Virus record (IMG/VR): IMGVR_UViG_3300025294_000236
Span: 1 to 57,901 of that record
Direction: 5' to 3' (one strand)
DNA: 57,901 nucleotides
From: a virus
The notes beneath the pieces were generated by a model. The model was not told the DNA's origin. It saw only the letters and a list, made by a program, of their open reading frames with translations, and did no database searches. A program made the translations under genes and the position numbers. Shown here piece after piece: positions 49,172 through 56,883 of this stretch (within the stretch, counting starts at the first letter, position 1; each line of letters begins with the position of its first letter).

Positions 49172-49326
49172 GGGTTACCCCCGTCACGGTTGTTGATCGA
49201 TCTCGACTGCCGGTCGCACCAATCGGCGCGCTGGCCCCAACGAACGGACTGGCGAAGGCGCCGCGCAGCGATGCGACGGCAGATCTCCCAGGCTCCGGCA
49301 AATACGATCGCGAGGAGACCCCGCAT
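49168..49326 (-). CDS. Small protein with hydrophobic start
   Basis: A 52-residue basic protein starting MRGLLAIVFAGAWEICRRIA. The ATG at 49326 follows GAGGGAGGAG. A short hydrophobic segment suggests weak membrane association. It overlaps the GapR-like gene by 4 bases. Unknown role. Confidence 0.58.
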   Translation of the reverse strand: MRGLLAIVFAGAWEICRRIAARRLRQSVRWGQRADWCDRQSRSINNRDGGNP

Positions 49327-49337
49327 CGGCTCCTCCC

Positions 49338-49688
49338 TCAGTTCTGCGGCTCGAGCGCCGCGAGTTGTTCTGCAATGCGCTGCTGTTCGGCCCGGAGCGC
49401 CGCCTGCTGCTCGCGGCGGTGCGCTTCGTCGAGCCACCGCGGCGCGTTCGGGTACACGGCCACCAGGAACGCGGGTCCGTAGGCGAAGATCAGACGCGAA
49501 AATGCGGTCCATGACGGCTTGGCCACGCCCTCCAGCCAACGCCGAACCGTTTGCGCCGGCACGCCGGTATCAGCGGCCACGCAATCAGCGGTCTTGACTG
49601 GGTAAAGGCGCCGCACGAACGCAACCGCACGCTCAGGGCAAGCATCGCCATCGATACGCCCAATCTTGAAAACGCGATTTTCAGACAT
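49338..49688 (-). CDS. Helix-turn-helix early regulator
   Basis: A 116-residue protein starting MSENRVFKIGRIDGDACPER. KTADCVAADTGVPAQTVRRW is a helix-turn-helix. The C-terminal region (RREQQAALRAEQQRIAEQLA) is a coiled coil for dimerisation. It is the second gene after the Cro-like gene, the place of CII-like or Cro-associated regulators. Its mRNA leader contains a hairpin at 49689-49734. Confidence 0.68.
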   Translation of the reverse strand: MSENRVFKIGRIDGDACPERAVAFVRRLYPVKTADCVAADTGVPAQTVRRWLEGVAKPSWTAFSRLIFAYGPAFLVAVYPNAPRWLDEAHRREQQAALRAEQQRIAEQLAALEPQN

Positions 49689-49734
49689 GAAAGCCGGGTC
49701 CTGCGAAGTTGGCTTCACAGACGAGGCGGCTTTC
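49689..49734 (-). other. Leader hairpin directly before the 49688 start
   Basis: GAAAGCCG (49689-49696) and CGGCTTTC (49727-49734) pair over 8 bases and the base after the stem is the start codon. The weak AGGA ribosome site lies inside the loop and stem, so folding could restrict translation. Inference from pairing only. Confidence 0.4.
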
Positions 49735-49835
49735 AGCGGGCGGCCTTCACGGGGAGAGCGGGCGGCAACCCGCACCCCACCGGATTTGGACAGGAGCAAC
49801 GATGGACGGGGATGCGAGAGGGCCACCATGACGAA

Positions 49836-50087
49836 CTACGAGGCCTCCGCGAGGGAGAGGTGCCCGGGAAGGCGCCCTTTGGCCTGCGCGTGGATAAGCG
49901 CGAGGCTCTCGTAGGTGATGTCATCGCGTCCGGCCGCTTTCGCAGCCTCAACAAGGGCCGCCCAGTACTCGGGCGGGATCGACTCTCGACGCTTCATCTC
50001 TGAGGCGGTCGAGCCGTTGACGGAGATCAGGCGGCTGACCGCAGCCGGGCCGCCTAAAGCGTCGAAGATGTCGGGTACGGATCGCAT
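49836..50087 (-). CDS. Cro-like helix-turn-helix protein
   Basis: An 83-residue protein starting MRSVPDIFDALGGPAAVSRL. The part ISVNGSTASEMKRRESIPPE and YWAALVEAAKAAGRDDITYE is typical of small Cro-like regulators that sit opposite S24 repressors. I chose the ATG at 50087. The likely transcription start is only a couple of bases away and there is no ribosome site, so the mRNA may be leaderless. It would oppose the repressor at the shared operator. Confidence 0.75.
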   Translation of the reverse strand: MRSVPDIFDALGGPAAVSRLISVNGSTASEMKRRESIPPEYWAALVEAAKAAGRDDITYESLALIHAQAKGRLPGHLSLAEAS

Positions 50088-50095
50088 GAGAGTGG

Positions 50096-50124
50096 ATTTA
50101 CACAAATCATGTCGATCATGTCAA
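50096..50124 (-). promoter_or_regulatory. Promoter of the cro-like gene
   Basis: On the minus strand TTGACA (50124-50119) is followed after 17 bases by GTAAAT (50101-50096), or TGTAAA at 16. The -35 box matches consensus and is embedded in the operator. The expected start near 50089 leaves almost no leader before the ATG at 50087. Confidence 0.65.
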
Positions 50125-50130
50125 CATGAT
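50115..50130. promoter_or_regulatory. Operator palindrome at the switch
   Basis: ATCATGT, 2 bases, ACATGAT form a perfect 7-base dyad. It shares WTCRTGTNNACAYGAW with the site at 51682. Three bases after it on the plus strand is TGTTCACACA (50134-50143), also shared. An added half site ATCATGT lies at 50106-50112. It is the probable binding site of the S24 repressor and the Cro-like protein. Confidence 0.75.
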
Positions 50131-50136
50131 ATCTGT

Positions 50137-50155
50137 TCACACAATCTGTGATAAT
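50137..50155 (+). promoter_or_regulatory. Repressor promoter -10 and second dyad
   Basis: GATAAT (50150-50155), preceded by TG at 50147-50148 as an extended -10 element, would start transcription close to the ATG at 50162. TCACA (50137-50141) and TGTGA (50147-50151) form a second small dyad over it. The spacing suggests a leaderless repressor transcript, as for lambda cI from its maintenance promoter. Confidence 0.5.
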
Positions 50156-50161
50156 GCGCCC

Positions 50162-50968
50162 ATGCAAGAGATGGGCATCAGATTGCGCCAGGCGCGTACC
50201 GCCGCCGGCTTCCGATCAGCACGCAGCGCCGCGATCCGGTTCAACTGGACGGTGTCGACTTACGGCGCCCACGAAAACGGGCAGAACGAGTTCGACGCCG
50301 CCGCCGCTGCGGAATACGGACGCGCATTCAAGGTCTCGGCAGCATGGCTTCTCACCGGCGAAGGACAGCCCCCGACGCCGCGAGGGCCTCAGCCGACAAT
50401 TGAGACGCCTCCCATTGAAACATTCGCGGAGTTCGAGCGAAGGGCCGAGGCTGTGATGCGCGGTGAGACCGCCTCGCCTCGGGCGTCTCGATCGCCCTAC
50501 GTCGCCGAACCTAATGCCGAGATTGAAGGCCCGGCCATGATGAAGTGGCCCTCCCCCGTCCGCGACGTCGAAGAGTTGGGCGCTGCAGTGGCGAGCGTTG
50601 ACGGCGACGATAGCGCGTTTGAGCTCAACGGCGAGGTCGTCGACCGCGTCATTCGGCCGCCTGGATTGGCTAACCGCCCAGGCGTCTTCGCGCTGCGCGT
50701 CGCGAACCATTCGATGTGGCCGATGTACCGCGACGGCGCCCGTGTTTACCTCGACACGAAGAAGCCCGTCGTAACCGACGGCATCGTTGTCGAGCTGAAG
50801 CCGACCGAGGAAGGCCGACCGGGTAAGGCCTACGTGAAGATGTTGGTCTCGATGGACTCCCGAAAGGTGGTCGTCGAACAGTTCAATCCACCGGGGCGGC
50901 TTGAGTTCGACCGCGACGAGATCTTGCGGATATTCCGCGTCATACCCAACGAAGAGCTGTGGGGATAA
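50162..50968 (+). CDS. CI-like repressor with S24 peptidase domain
   Basis: A 268-residue protein with an N-terminal XRE-type DNA-binding domain (residues 5-65; MGIRLRQARTAAGFRSARSA, TVSTYGAHENGQNEF) and a C-terminal LexA/CI-type domain. ANHSMWPMYRDGARVYLD holds the catalytic Ser and GKAYVKMLVS the Lys, so RecA-stimulated self-cleavage is likely. A Pro/Glu-rich linker joins them. I chose the ATG at 50162. It maintains lysogeny and probably binds the operators at 50115 and 51682. Confidence 0.88.
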   Translation: MQEMGIRLRQARTAAGFRSARSAAIRFNWTVSTYGAHENGQNEFDAAAAAEYGRAFKVSAAWLLTGEGQPPTPRGPQPTIETPPIETFAEFERRAEAVMRGETASPRASRSPYVAEPNAEIEGPAMMKWPSPVRDVEELGAAVASVDGDDSAFELNGEVVDRVIRPPGLANRPGVFALRVANHSMWPMYRDGARVYLDTKKPVVTDGIVVELKPTEEGRPGKAYVKMLVSMDSRKVVVEQFNPPGRLEFDRDEILRIFRVIPNEELWG

Positions 50969-50996
50969 CACTGCGCGCGGACTCTACGCGCGGTGT
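50968..50996. other. Hairpin after the repressor gene, no T tract
   Basis: ACACTGCGCG (50968-50977) and CGCGCGGTGT (50987-50996) pair over 10 bases with one T-G pair and a 9-base loop, directly overlapping the stop codon. No T run follows, so it may be a T-poor terminator or stabiliser. Confidence 0.45.
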
Positions 50997-51273
50997 GACG
51001 TGCACGCTCGGGCGACTTTCCGTAGTTCGCGCGCGGGGTATAGATAAAAACCTATATCCAGCGAGCACTCTGATCCTCTACGAGGCAGGACGATATCGAC
51101 CTTGATGAGAGGGTATCAATGCAGCGGTGAGCGCCTTAAGCGTCCCTACCCGAATGGGTCGCTGGCTACGATGAGGGAGTGTCGAGCCGGCTCCTGACGG
51201 GCCGGACGCTCCGTCGAGCCAGACTCCACGCTGGACGATGACCGTCTCACCCAGCCTCAACGGCTCCGGTTAG
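50997..51273. other. Non-coding gap after the repressor
   Basis: About 275 bases without a convincing gene. It has a locally AT-rich stretch near 51039-51060 (TATAGATAAAAACCTATATC) that looks promoter-like, and GC-rich inverted segments around 51180-51230. A small RNA is possible but not supported by a clear terminator. Confidence 0.4.
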
Positions 51274-51513
51274 CTAGAGCTCTACGCCGCGCGATACCTG
51301 CGAACGGACCTGATCAGGACGACGGAACACGGGGATCAGGGACAAGCGATCGCGCTCGCCGCACTCGATGCAGACTAGGCGCGACCGAACCTCATCGATC
51401 TGATGTATCCCCTTCTCGCACAAGCGTCCGAGAGCGCCCGAGTCGAGACGCTTCCCGCGTCCGCAGCCATCGCACCCAACCTCGATCGCCAGCATTTCGT
51501 CGAGCGTCGGCAT
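51274..51513 (-). CDS. Zinc-ribbon protein
   Basis: A 79-residue protein starting MPTLDEMLAIEVGCDGCGRG, with GGAGGG 6 bases before the ATG at 51513. Two pairs, CDGCG and CIECG, about 35 residues apart, should bind one zinc. It lies leftward and convergent with the repressor. Similar short ribbons sit near phage switches. Role unknown. Confidence 0.68.
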   Translation of the reverse strand: MPTLDEMLAIEVGCDGCGRGKRLDSGALGRLCEKGIHQIDEVRSRLVCIECGERDRLSLIPVFRRPDQVRSQVSRGVEL

Positions 51514-51681
51514 CGGCGCCCTCCGCTCAGACCAGGCCATACTCATCACGCGCCCCGTCAAGTTTGTTCTTCTTAGGTTCTCATTAACGACTCAGAATTT
51601 CGCAGGAGTCCAGAGCTGATTCGCGCCCCTTGGAGCGCGGCAACTCAGGTCCGGTTTTGCACACGATCCCTGTTTACAGAT

Positions 51682-51716
51682 TTCGTGTTGACACGAATTA
51701 TGTTCACACATATTGT
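51682..51716 (+). promoter_or_regulatory. Rightward early promoter with operator
   Basis: TTGACA (51688-51693), a 17-base spacer and TATTGT (51711-51716) form a near-consensus sigma70 promoter. The -35 box lies inside the palindrome TTCGTGT-TG-ACACGAA (51682-51697), the same place as in the operator at 50115. TGTTCACACA (51701-51710) follows after 3 bases, as at the other site. It drives the recombination operon starting at 51745 and is probably repressed in lysogens. Confidence 0.8.
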
Positions 51717-51744
51717 CCTCCTCGCGAGATCGGGGAGCACAGCA

Positions 51745-52182
51745 ATGCCCACCACCATCACCGAAACGGTCACGACCGCGGGTCGGCACTGGGACATCCG
51801 GACCACCTTCAGCGGCGCGGAGGTCGCGATCATTCGCCAGCGTGGCGCAGAGCGGGAAGCGCGGAACAGCGCCGCGGTCGCCGCCGCCGTCGCTAAGATC
51901 GAAGCCACTGCGGCCCGGACGGCCATCGAGGCGCCGAAGATGCGGGCTCGAGCCTTCCTGAAGCACCCGGGCAAGCTGAACGCACTCCGCTGGAACCTCG
52001 CGCAGGCCGAGCCGACCGAGGGCCTGCGGGTCGTCGAGCGCCTCTACGCGGACGAGCCGAAGGTCGCTCAGTTCCCGATCAACATCCCCCTCACCAACCT
52101 CGCCGGCGCGCGGATCGCCTTTCGTTTTCTGCGTCGCCACGAACGCGCGGCCGATCGCGCCGCCATGCTCGCTGCGGAGTGA
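51745..52182 (+). CDS. First gene of the recombination operon, hypothetical
   Basis: A 145-residue basic protein starting MPTTITETVTTAGRHWDIRT, with GGGGAG before the ATG at 51745. It has a beta-like start and a helical rest (VAIIRQRGAEREARNSAAVA; LRVVERLYADEPKVAQFPIN). No known family. As the immediate early gene it could be an anti-host or regulatory protein. Confidence 0.65.
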   Translation: MPTTITETVTTAGRHWDIRTTFSGAEVAIIRQRGAEREARNSAAVAAAVAKIEATAARTAIEAPKMRARAFLKHPGKLNALRWNLAQAEPTEGLRVVERLYADEPKVAQFPINIPLTNLAGARIAFRFLRRHERAADRAAMLAAE

Positions 52183-52185
52183 ACC

Positions 52186-52425
52186 ATGATCCACGCAAAG
52201 CCAGCCACCCGCGAGCGGCAGGAGCGCTTCCTCCGCAGCTTCGACGCCCACAAGAGCCCGCTCAAGACCGCCATTACCGCCATCAGCGAGCGGATCTATC
52301 GCGATGGTCTCGACTGGCTGACCGATGAGCAACTGACGGAGATCACGTCTGACGTCGTCGAGAATGCGTTGTCGGCGAACCGACGAATGGTCCGGAACCG
52401 CAACGTGCTTCGGAGGGCTTCGTGA
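52186..52425 (+). CDS. Small hypothetical protein
   Basis: A 79-residue basic helical protein starting MIHAKPATRERQERFLRSFD. It lies 3 bases after the previous gene and overlaps the next ATG. No motif is recognised. Confidence 0.62.
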   Translation: MIHAKPATRERQERFLRSFDAHKSPLKTAITAISERIYRDGLDWLTDEQLTEITSDVVENALSANRRMVRNRNVLRRAS

Positions 52426-52751
52426 TGGAAACCCGCATCCTCCACGTTGTGGCCGAGTCGAGCAGGGTAGCGCTCAGCGTCGCCCGGGCGATCACCAAGG
52501 GCCAGCTCCCGGCCTGCGGGCACTACGAGACCGAAGACCTCGCTCAGGCGTGGGCAGACCACTGCAACGGCATGTTGGGCGCTCGTCTCGTCTCCGTCTG
52601 GCCGGTGGCTGTCGAGGTCGAACCCGGCAAGCCGCCTCTCGTCACCGCATGGCCCACCGACAAGGTCGACGACGCCGCGGCCGCCTTCCTCATCACCGTC
52701 GTCGGGCCGCTCATGGTCGGCGTCGGCACTCTCATCGAATGGAGCGTCTGA
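52425..52751 (+). CDS. Hypothetical protein, 108 residues
   Basis: It starts METRILHVVAESSRVALSVA; GGAGGG is 7 bases before the ATG at 52425. A C-terminal hydrophobic stretch (AAFLITVVGPLMVGVGTLIE) could be a buried core or a weak membrane segment. TGATG overlaps occur at both ends. Function unknown. Confidence 0.6.
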   Translation: METRILHVVAESSRVALSVARAITKGQLPACGHYETEDLAQAWADHCNGMLGARLVSVWPVAVEVEPGKPPLVTAWPTDKVDDAAAAFLITVVGPLMVGVGTLIEWSV

Positions 52752-53152
52752 TGGGCGAAATTGCCGAAATGATGCTGAATGGCGACCTCGACGAGGAGAC
52801 CGGCGAGTATATCGGCCCCGGACAAGGGTTCCCAAGATCGCCGGCACGAGCCGCGCGGCATAGCGCATCGCGCCGCACGACCGCAGTCGAAATCCCGTAC
52901 CCCACCGCAGCAATGACCAGCCAGACGGATGGGAAGGTCGTTGCAGCAAAAGCGCTGAGGTGGCTATGGCTTGCAGCTCAACCCGGGAGCGGCGCGTATC
53001 CCGGTGTTCAATGGGATGCCGCCCCGGGTGTGTTCCAACGCCTGCAGCGGCGTGGGCTCGTCACAACGTTTGAGCCGCACAACGACGCTCACAAAACACG
53101 GGCAGTTGCGACAAGCGCGGGGATGTCCTTACTCCGACAGGTGCCGGCATGA
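52751..53152 (+). CDS. Hypothetical protein with remnant of a phage knuckle motif
   Basis: A 133-residue protein starting MGEIAEMMLNGDLDEETGEY. The first 35 residues (IGPGQGFPRS) resemble a short phage domain that normally carries CxxCG-type cysteines; here they are Glu/Thr/Ser, so metal binding is lost. The rest (LRWLWLAAQPGSGAYPGVQW; FQRLQRRGLVTTFE) looks like a small winged-helix. Coupled to both neighbours. Confidence 0.6.
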   Translation: MGEIAEMMLNGDLDEETGEYIGPGQGFPRSPARAARHSASRRTTAVEIPYPTAAMTSQTDGKVVAAKALRWLWLAAQPGSGAYPGVQWDAAPGVFQRLQRRGLVTTFEPHNDAHKTRAVATSAGMSLLRQVPA

Positions 53153-54180
53153 ACGCGCCCGTCACCTTACCGATGATGTCTCTGGAACTGGCCTCGCGCG
53201 AGCTGAAGCCGGCCGGCGTCGATCGCATTCCGATCAAGAGCCGAGACCAGTGGCTGCAGGAGCGCAAGGGCGACGTGACTGCCAGCGTGGCCGGGGCGAT
53301 CTTGGGTGTGCACGAGTACGTCACCCCTTACGGCCTGTACATGGAGAAGGCCGGCCTCGCGCCCGAGCAAGAACAGGTGACGCCGGTCATCGACGAGGAC
53401 AGCATCACGCTGCCTCCCCTTCTGCGCGGTACGCTATTTGAGCGCGCGGCGATCGACATGGTCCGGATGCTCCGGCCCGACTGGGAGGTCTCCCCGGCCA
53501 ACGACGCCTATTACCGGATGCCCGAGGCGCGCATCGGCGCAACGCCAGACGCCTTCGCCCGGCGCCCCGATATCAAGGGACTCGGCATTCTCCAGGTGAA
53601 GACGACCGACGGCCTGATCTTCCGCCAGAAGTGGCTCGACGAGGAGGGCAGCGTCCAGGTGCCGCTGTGGATCGCGGTCCAGGCACTCGTAGAGGCTCGC
53701 TTGACCGGCGCCTCATGGGCCTGCGTCGCCCTCCTCGTCGGCGGCATCAACACCAAGCTCCACCTGATCGACATCCCGCTTCACGAAGGTGTCTGGGCTC
53801 GCCTCGTCGAAGAGGTCCGCGAGTTCTGGCGCCGCATCGAAGAGAGCGACCCGCCGGCGCCGGACTATGGTCGCGATGGCGCGCTGATTGCGGGGCTCTA
53901 CGCGACCGACGACGGAACCGAGGTCGACCTGTCCAGCGACAACCGCATCGGCGAGATCCTCGACCAGCGCGCCGGCCTCAAGGCCACCGAGACCGCAGGC
54001 AAGGACGCGGAGAAGAGGCGCCGCGAGCTGGACAGCGAAATCCTCGCGAAGATGGGCGCCGCCGCCCGCGCGCGCCTCGCCGACGGACGCACCATCACGG
54101 CCAAGACCATCAAGCGCTCCGGCTACACCGTGCAGCCCGGCAGCTACCGCACCGTCAAAGTGAAAGGCGAAGCAGCATGA
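53149..54180 (+). CDS. YqaJ-family recombination exonuclease
   Basis: A 343-residue nuclease of the lambda exonuclease type that resects double-strand ends for annealing. RKGDVTASVAGAILG, RGTLFERAAIDM, ARIGATPDAFARRP and GLGILQVKTTDGLIFRQKW mark the active site. The usual Glu of the ExK motif is Gln here (QVK), which may alter activity. It works with RecT encoded two genes on, as in a Red-like system. The C-terminus is an extra basic helical part. Confidence 0.84.
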   Translation: MNAPVTLPMMSLELASRELKPAGVDRIPIKSRDQWLQERKGDVTASVAGAILGVHEYVTPYGLYMEKAGLAPEQEQVTPVIDEDSITLPPLLRGTLFERAAIDMVRMLRPDWEVSPANDAYYRMPEARIGATPDAFARRPDIKGLGILQVKTTDGLIFRQKWLDEEGSVQVPLWIAVQALVEARLTGASWACVALLVGGINTKLHLIDIPLHEGVWARLVEEVREFWRRIEESDPPAPDYGRDGALIAGLYATDDGTEVDLSSDNRIGEILDQRAGLKATETAGKDAEKRRRELDSEILAKMGAAARARLADGRTITAKTIKRSGYTVQPGSYRTVKVKGEAA

Positions 54181-55247
54181 ACGCGCCAGCAGCGGCCGTG
54201 ATCGGTCACAATTCCGCATCCTACCTGCAGATGGTCGAGGCCGATCCGGCGATCATCTACCGAGATGACGAAGCTCTGCCGGCGCTGGTCGACGAGCTCG
54301 ACGCGCTAATCGCCGCCGCCGTCGGCGACGTGACGACGAAAAAGGGACGCGAGGCAATCGCTTCGCTGGCTCACTCGATCTCCCGTCGCAAGACCCCGAT
54401 CCTGGATGCTGGCAAGAAGCTGACCGAGGACTGGCGCAAGAAGACCGGCGAGGTCAATGCGCGCAAGTCGATGGTCGAGCAATATCTCGACACGCTGCGA
54501 GACAAGGCTCGCGCGCCGCTCGATGCATGGGAAACGGCTGAGAAGAGCCGCGTCGTCCGCGTCGAGACCGCGATGAGCACCTTCCGGCAGGCCACATCGT
54601 ACCCGGCCAGCTACACGATCGCGAACTTCGACGAGGACATCGCGGCGATCGAGGCCATCTCAATCGACGGCGACTTCGGCGACCAGGCAGACGCGGCCGA
54701 GGACGCCAAGGTCGAGGCCATCGCGGCGCTCCGTGTCGGTCGTGCGAATCTGATCAAGGCCGAGCAGGAGCAGGCCGAATTGGCGCGCCTGCGGGCTGAG
54801 GCTGAGGAGCGCGATCGCGTTGCCCGGCAGGAAGAGGCACGACGGGCGGCGGAGGAAGCCGATCGCGACCGGATTGCGGCGGCAGAGCGACGAGCAGCGG
54901 CTGAGGCCGAAGCGCGCGTCAAGGCCGAGCAAGAGGCCGCGGCTGCCCAGGCGAAGGCGGAACAGGAAGCCGCTCTAGCCGAGGAGCGCCGCAAGGCCCG
55001 CGAGGCGGAGGAAGCGCTGGCCGCAGAGAAGCGTCGGCAGCGCGAAGAAGCGGAAGCCCGCGCCGTAGCCGAGGCGGCCGCCCAGCGCGAGCAGGAGCGC
55101 CGACAGGCCGACATCGCACACAAGAGCAAGATCATGGGCGAAGCCAAGGCCGCGATCATGACGTGCGGGGTCGATGAGCCGATCGCCAAGCAGATCGTGC
55201 TCGCCATCTGTGCCGGCTCCGTCCCCCACATCACCATTCGGTTCTGA
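54177..55247 (+). CDS. Coiled-coil protein of the recombination operon
   Basis: A 356-residue protein. The start at 54177 overlaps the exonuclease stop. Residues 1-185 form a globular helical domain (ALVDELDALIAAAVGDVTTK; RKTPILDAGKKLTEDWRKKT). Residues 190-315 are a long Ala/Glu/Arg coiled coil. The final part (KIMGEAKAAIMTCGVDEPIA, AICAGSVPHITIRF) is a conserved-looking end. Genes like this often accompany phage YqaJ and RecT; the function is not known to me. Confidence 0.7.
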   Translation: MNAPAAAVIGHNSASYLQMVEADPAIIYRDDEALPALVDELDALIAAAVGDVTTKKGREAIASLAHSISRRKTPILDAGKKLTEDWRKKTGEVNARKSMVEQYLDTLRDKARAPLDAWETAEKSRVVRVETAMSTFRQATSYPASYTIANFDEDIAAIEAISIDGDFGDQADAAEDAKVEAIAALRVGRANLIKAEQEQAELARLRAEAEERDRVARQEEARRAAEEADRDRIAAAERRAAAEAEARVKAEQEAAAAQAKAEQEAALAEERRKAREAEEALAAEKRRQREEAEARAVAEAAAQREQERRQADIAHKSKIMGEAKAAIMTCGVDEPIAKQIVLAICAGSVPHITIRF

Positions 55248-55258
55248 GGAGAAGCGGC

Positions 55259-56398
55259 ATGAACGCCGTCGTCGAAGCCAAGCCGGCCCAGCCCATCGTC
55301 AAGCTGCGCGAGCAGTTCGAGACGCGGGAGGATTCGTTCAAGTCGGCATTGCCGGCACATATCCCGGTCGAGCGCTTCCTTCGTGTCGTCATGACGGCCA
55401 CCCAGCGCAATCCCGATCTCGTCGCGGCCGACCGCCAGTCGCTGTTCAATTCGGCGTTGCTGGCGGCTCAGGACGGTCTTCTTCCCGATGGCCGCGAGGG
55501 CGCGCTGGTCATCTACAACACGAAGGTCAAGCAGGACGGCAAGGACGTCTGGGTGAAGGCCGTCCAATGGATGCCCATGATCGCCGGCATCCTCAAGAAG
55601 TGCCGTAATTCCGGGGAGCTCTCGTCGATCGAGGCCCATACCGTCCACGCCAACGACAAGTTCTCCTACCGCATCGGCATTGATGAGCAGCCCGTTCATG
55701 AGCCGGACTGGTTCGCGGATCGCGGGGCCGTCGTCGGCGTCTATGCGGTCGCCAGGCTGAAGGATGGCAGCCGCGTTTCCGAGATCATGAGCAGGGCTGA
55801 GGTCGAATCCGTACGCGCCATCAGCCGCGCCAAGGACTCGGGCCCTTGGGTTCAATGGTGGGGGGAGATGGCGCGAAAGACGGTTCTGCGGCGCCTGTCT
55901 AAGCGGCTCCCGATCTCCAGCGATCTCGACGACCTGATCCGGCGCGATGACGCTCTGTACGACCTAGAGGGAGCGCGTCAGGACGCTCAGCGTCATGCGC
56001 CTCGCTCTCTCGCGGCCAAGATGGATGCACTCGCTAGCGGCATGAGCAAGCCGCCGCAGATCGAGCAGGCCCCTGATACGCCCGCGGTCACCGACCAGCG
56101 CGCTGCGCCCGGTGCGAAGGCCATGGACCCATATCGCTCGGCTGATGAAGCTTCCGGTGCCGTAGCGGGCCAGGGGGAGGACGGCGGCGGCGCTCATGAT
56201 GAGGCCCCGTCGTCCGATACCGGCGACGAGCCGACACCGGCTCAGCTAGCATTCGAGCGCGGCGCCGAAGCCAAGCGCGACAACCTCGGCACCCGCGCCA
56301 TGCCCGGCGAATACCGCCAGGAGGGCCGCGAGCCCGAAATGCAGGCGTGGCTCGCCGGACACAAGTCCGTGCAGGTCGAGACGGTGGAGGGCAAGTGA
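55259..56398 (+). CDS. RecT-family single-strand annealing protein
   Basis: A 379-residue annealase. The core (residues about 35-260) carries IPVERFLRVVMTATQRNPDL, SLFNSALLAAQDGLLPDGRE, ALVIYNTKVKQ and MPMIAGILKKCRNSG, then WFADRGAVVGVYAVARLKDG and WVQWWGEMARKTVLRRLSK, all typical of RecT. The C-terminus is disordered and acidic. It pairs phage DNA ends made by the exonuclease. GAGGAGAAG precedes the ATG. Confidence 0.88.
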   Translation: MNAVVEAKPAQPIVKLREQFETREDSFKSALPAHIPVERFLRVVMTATQRNPDLVAADRQSLFNSALLAAQDGLLPDGREGALVIYNTKVKQDGKDVWVKAVQWMPMIAGILKKCRNSGELSSIEAHTVHANDKFSYRIGIDEQPVHEPDWFADRGAVVGVYAVARLKDGSRVSEIMSRAEVESVRAISRAKDSGPWVQWWGEMARKTVLRRLSKRLPISSDLDDLIRRDDALYDLEGARQDAQRHAPRSLAAKMDALASGMSKPPQIEQAPDTPAVTDQRAAPGAKAMDPYRSADEASGAVAGQGEDGGGAHDEAPSSDTGDEPTPAQLAFERGAEAKRDNLGTRAMPGEYRQEGREPEMQAWLAGHKSVQVETVEGK

Positions 56399-56883
56399 TG
56401 CGGGGGCGCCTCTATCTCGACCTCGACGGCGTAATGGCCGATTTCGATGCTCACTTTCCGGCGGTCTTCGGTTTGGATCACCGAAGCATGGCCGATGATG
56501 CCATGTGGGCAACGATCAATGCTCACCCCAGCTACTTCCTCGACATGCCCCCATGCCCGGGCGCGCTCGAATTTTTCGACGACATCGCGACGCTTGATCC
56601 GATCGTGCTGACGGCCTGCCCGCGCACCAACTACGCGAACGCTGCGATGCAGAAGCGAGAATGGGTTCGCCGGCACCTGTCGCCGCGCACAACCGTTCTG
56701 CCGGTGATGGGCGGTCGAAACAAGCCGCTGTTCATGCACGCGCTTGGCGACATCCTGATCGACGACTTTGAGAAGAACACTAGGTCTTGGTCTGAGGCCG
56801 GCGGCATCTCGATATTGCATCGGAACTTCGATGACACGCGTGTCCTCTTGAGGACGGCGCTGGCCATGAGGAGCGCTGCGTGA
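56398..56883 (+). CDS. HAD-family 5'-nucleotidase-like protein
   Basis: A 161-residue protein with LYLDLDGVMADFD (motif I with two Asp), IVLTACPRT (motif II) and DILIDDFEKN (motif IV), the order of small 5'(3')-deoxyribonucleotidases. It probably removes phosphate from deoxynucleotides, perhaps balancing pools. The start ATG overlaps the RecT stop. Confidence 0.78.
   Translation: MRGRLYLDLDGVMADFDAHFPAVFGLDHRSMADDAMWATINAHPSYFLDMPPCPGALEFFDDIATLDPIVLTACPRTNYANAAMQKREWVRRHLSPRTTVLPVMGGRNKPLFMHALGDILIDDFEKNTRSWSEAGGISILHRNFDDTRVLLRTALAMRSAA

Noticed and set aside
51592-52332. Minus-strand open frame of 246 residues over the first rightward genes
   Set aside because: It runs opposite the promoter at 51688 and two coupled genes that have ribosome sites.
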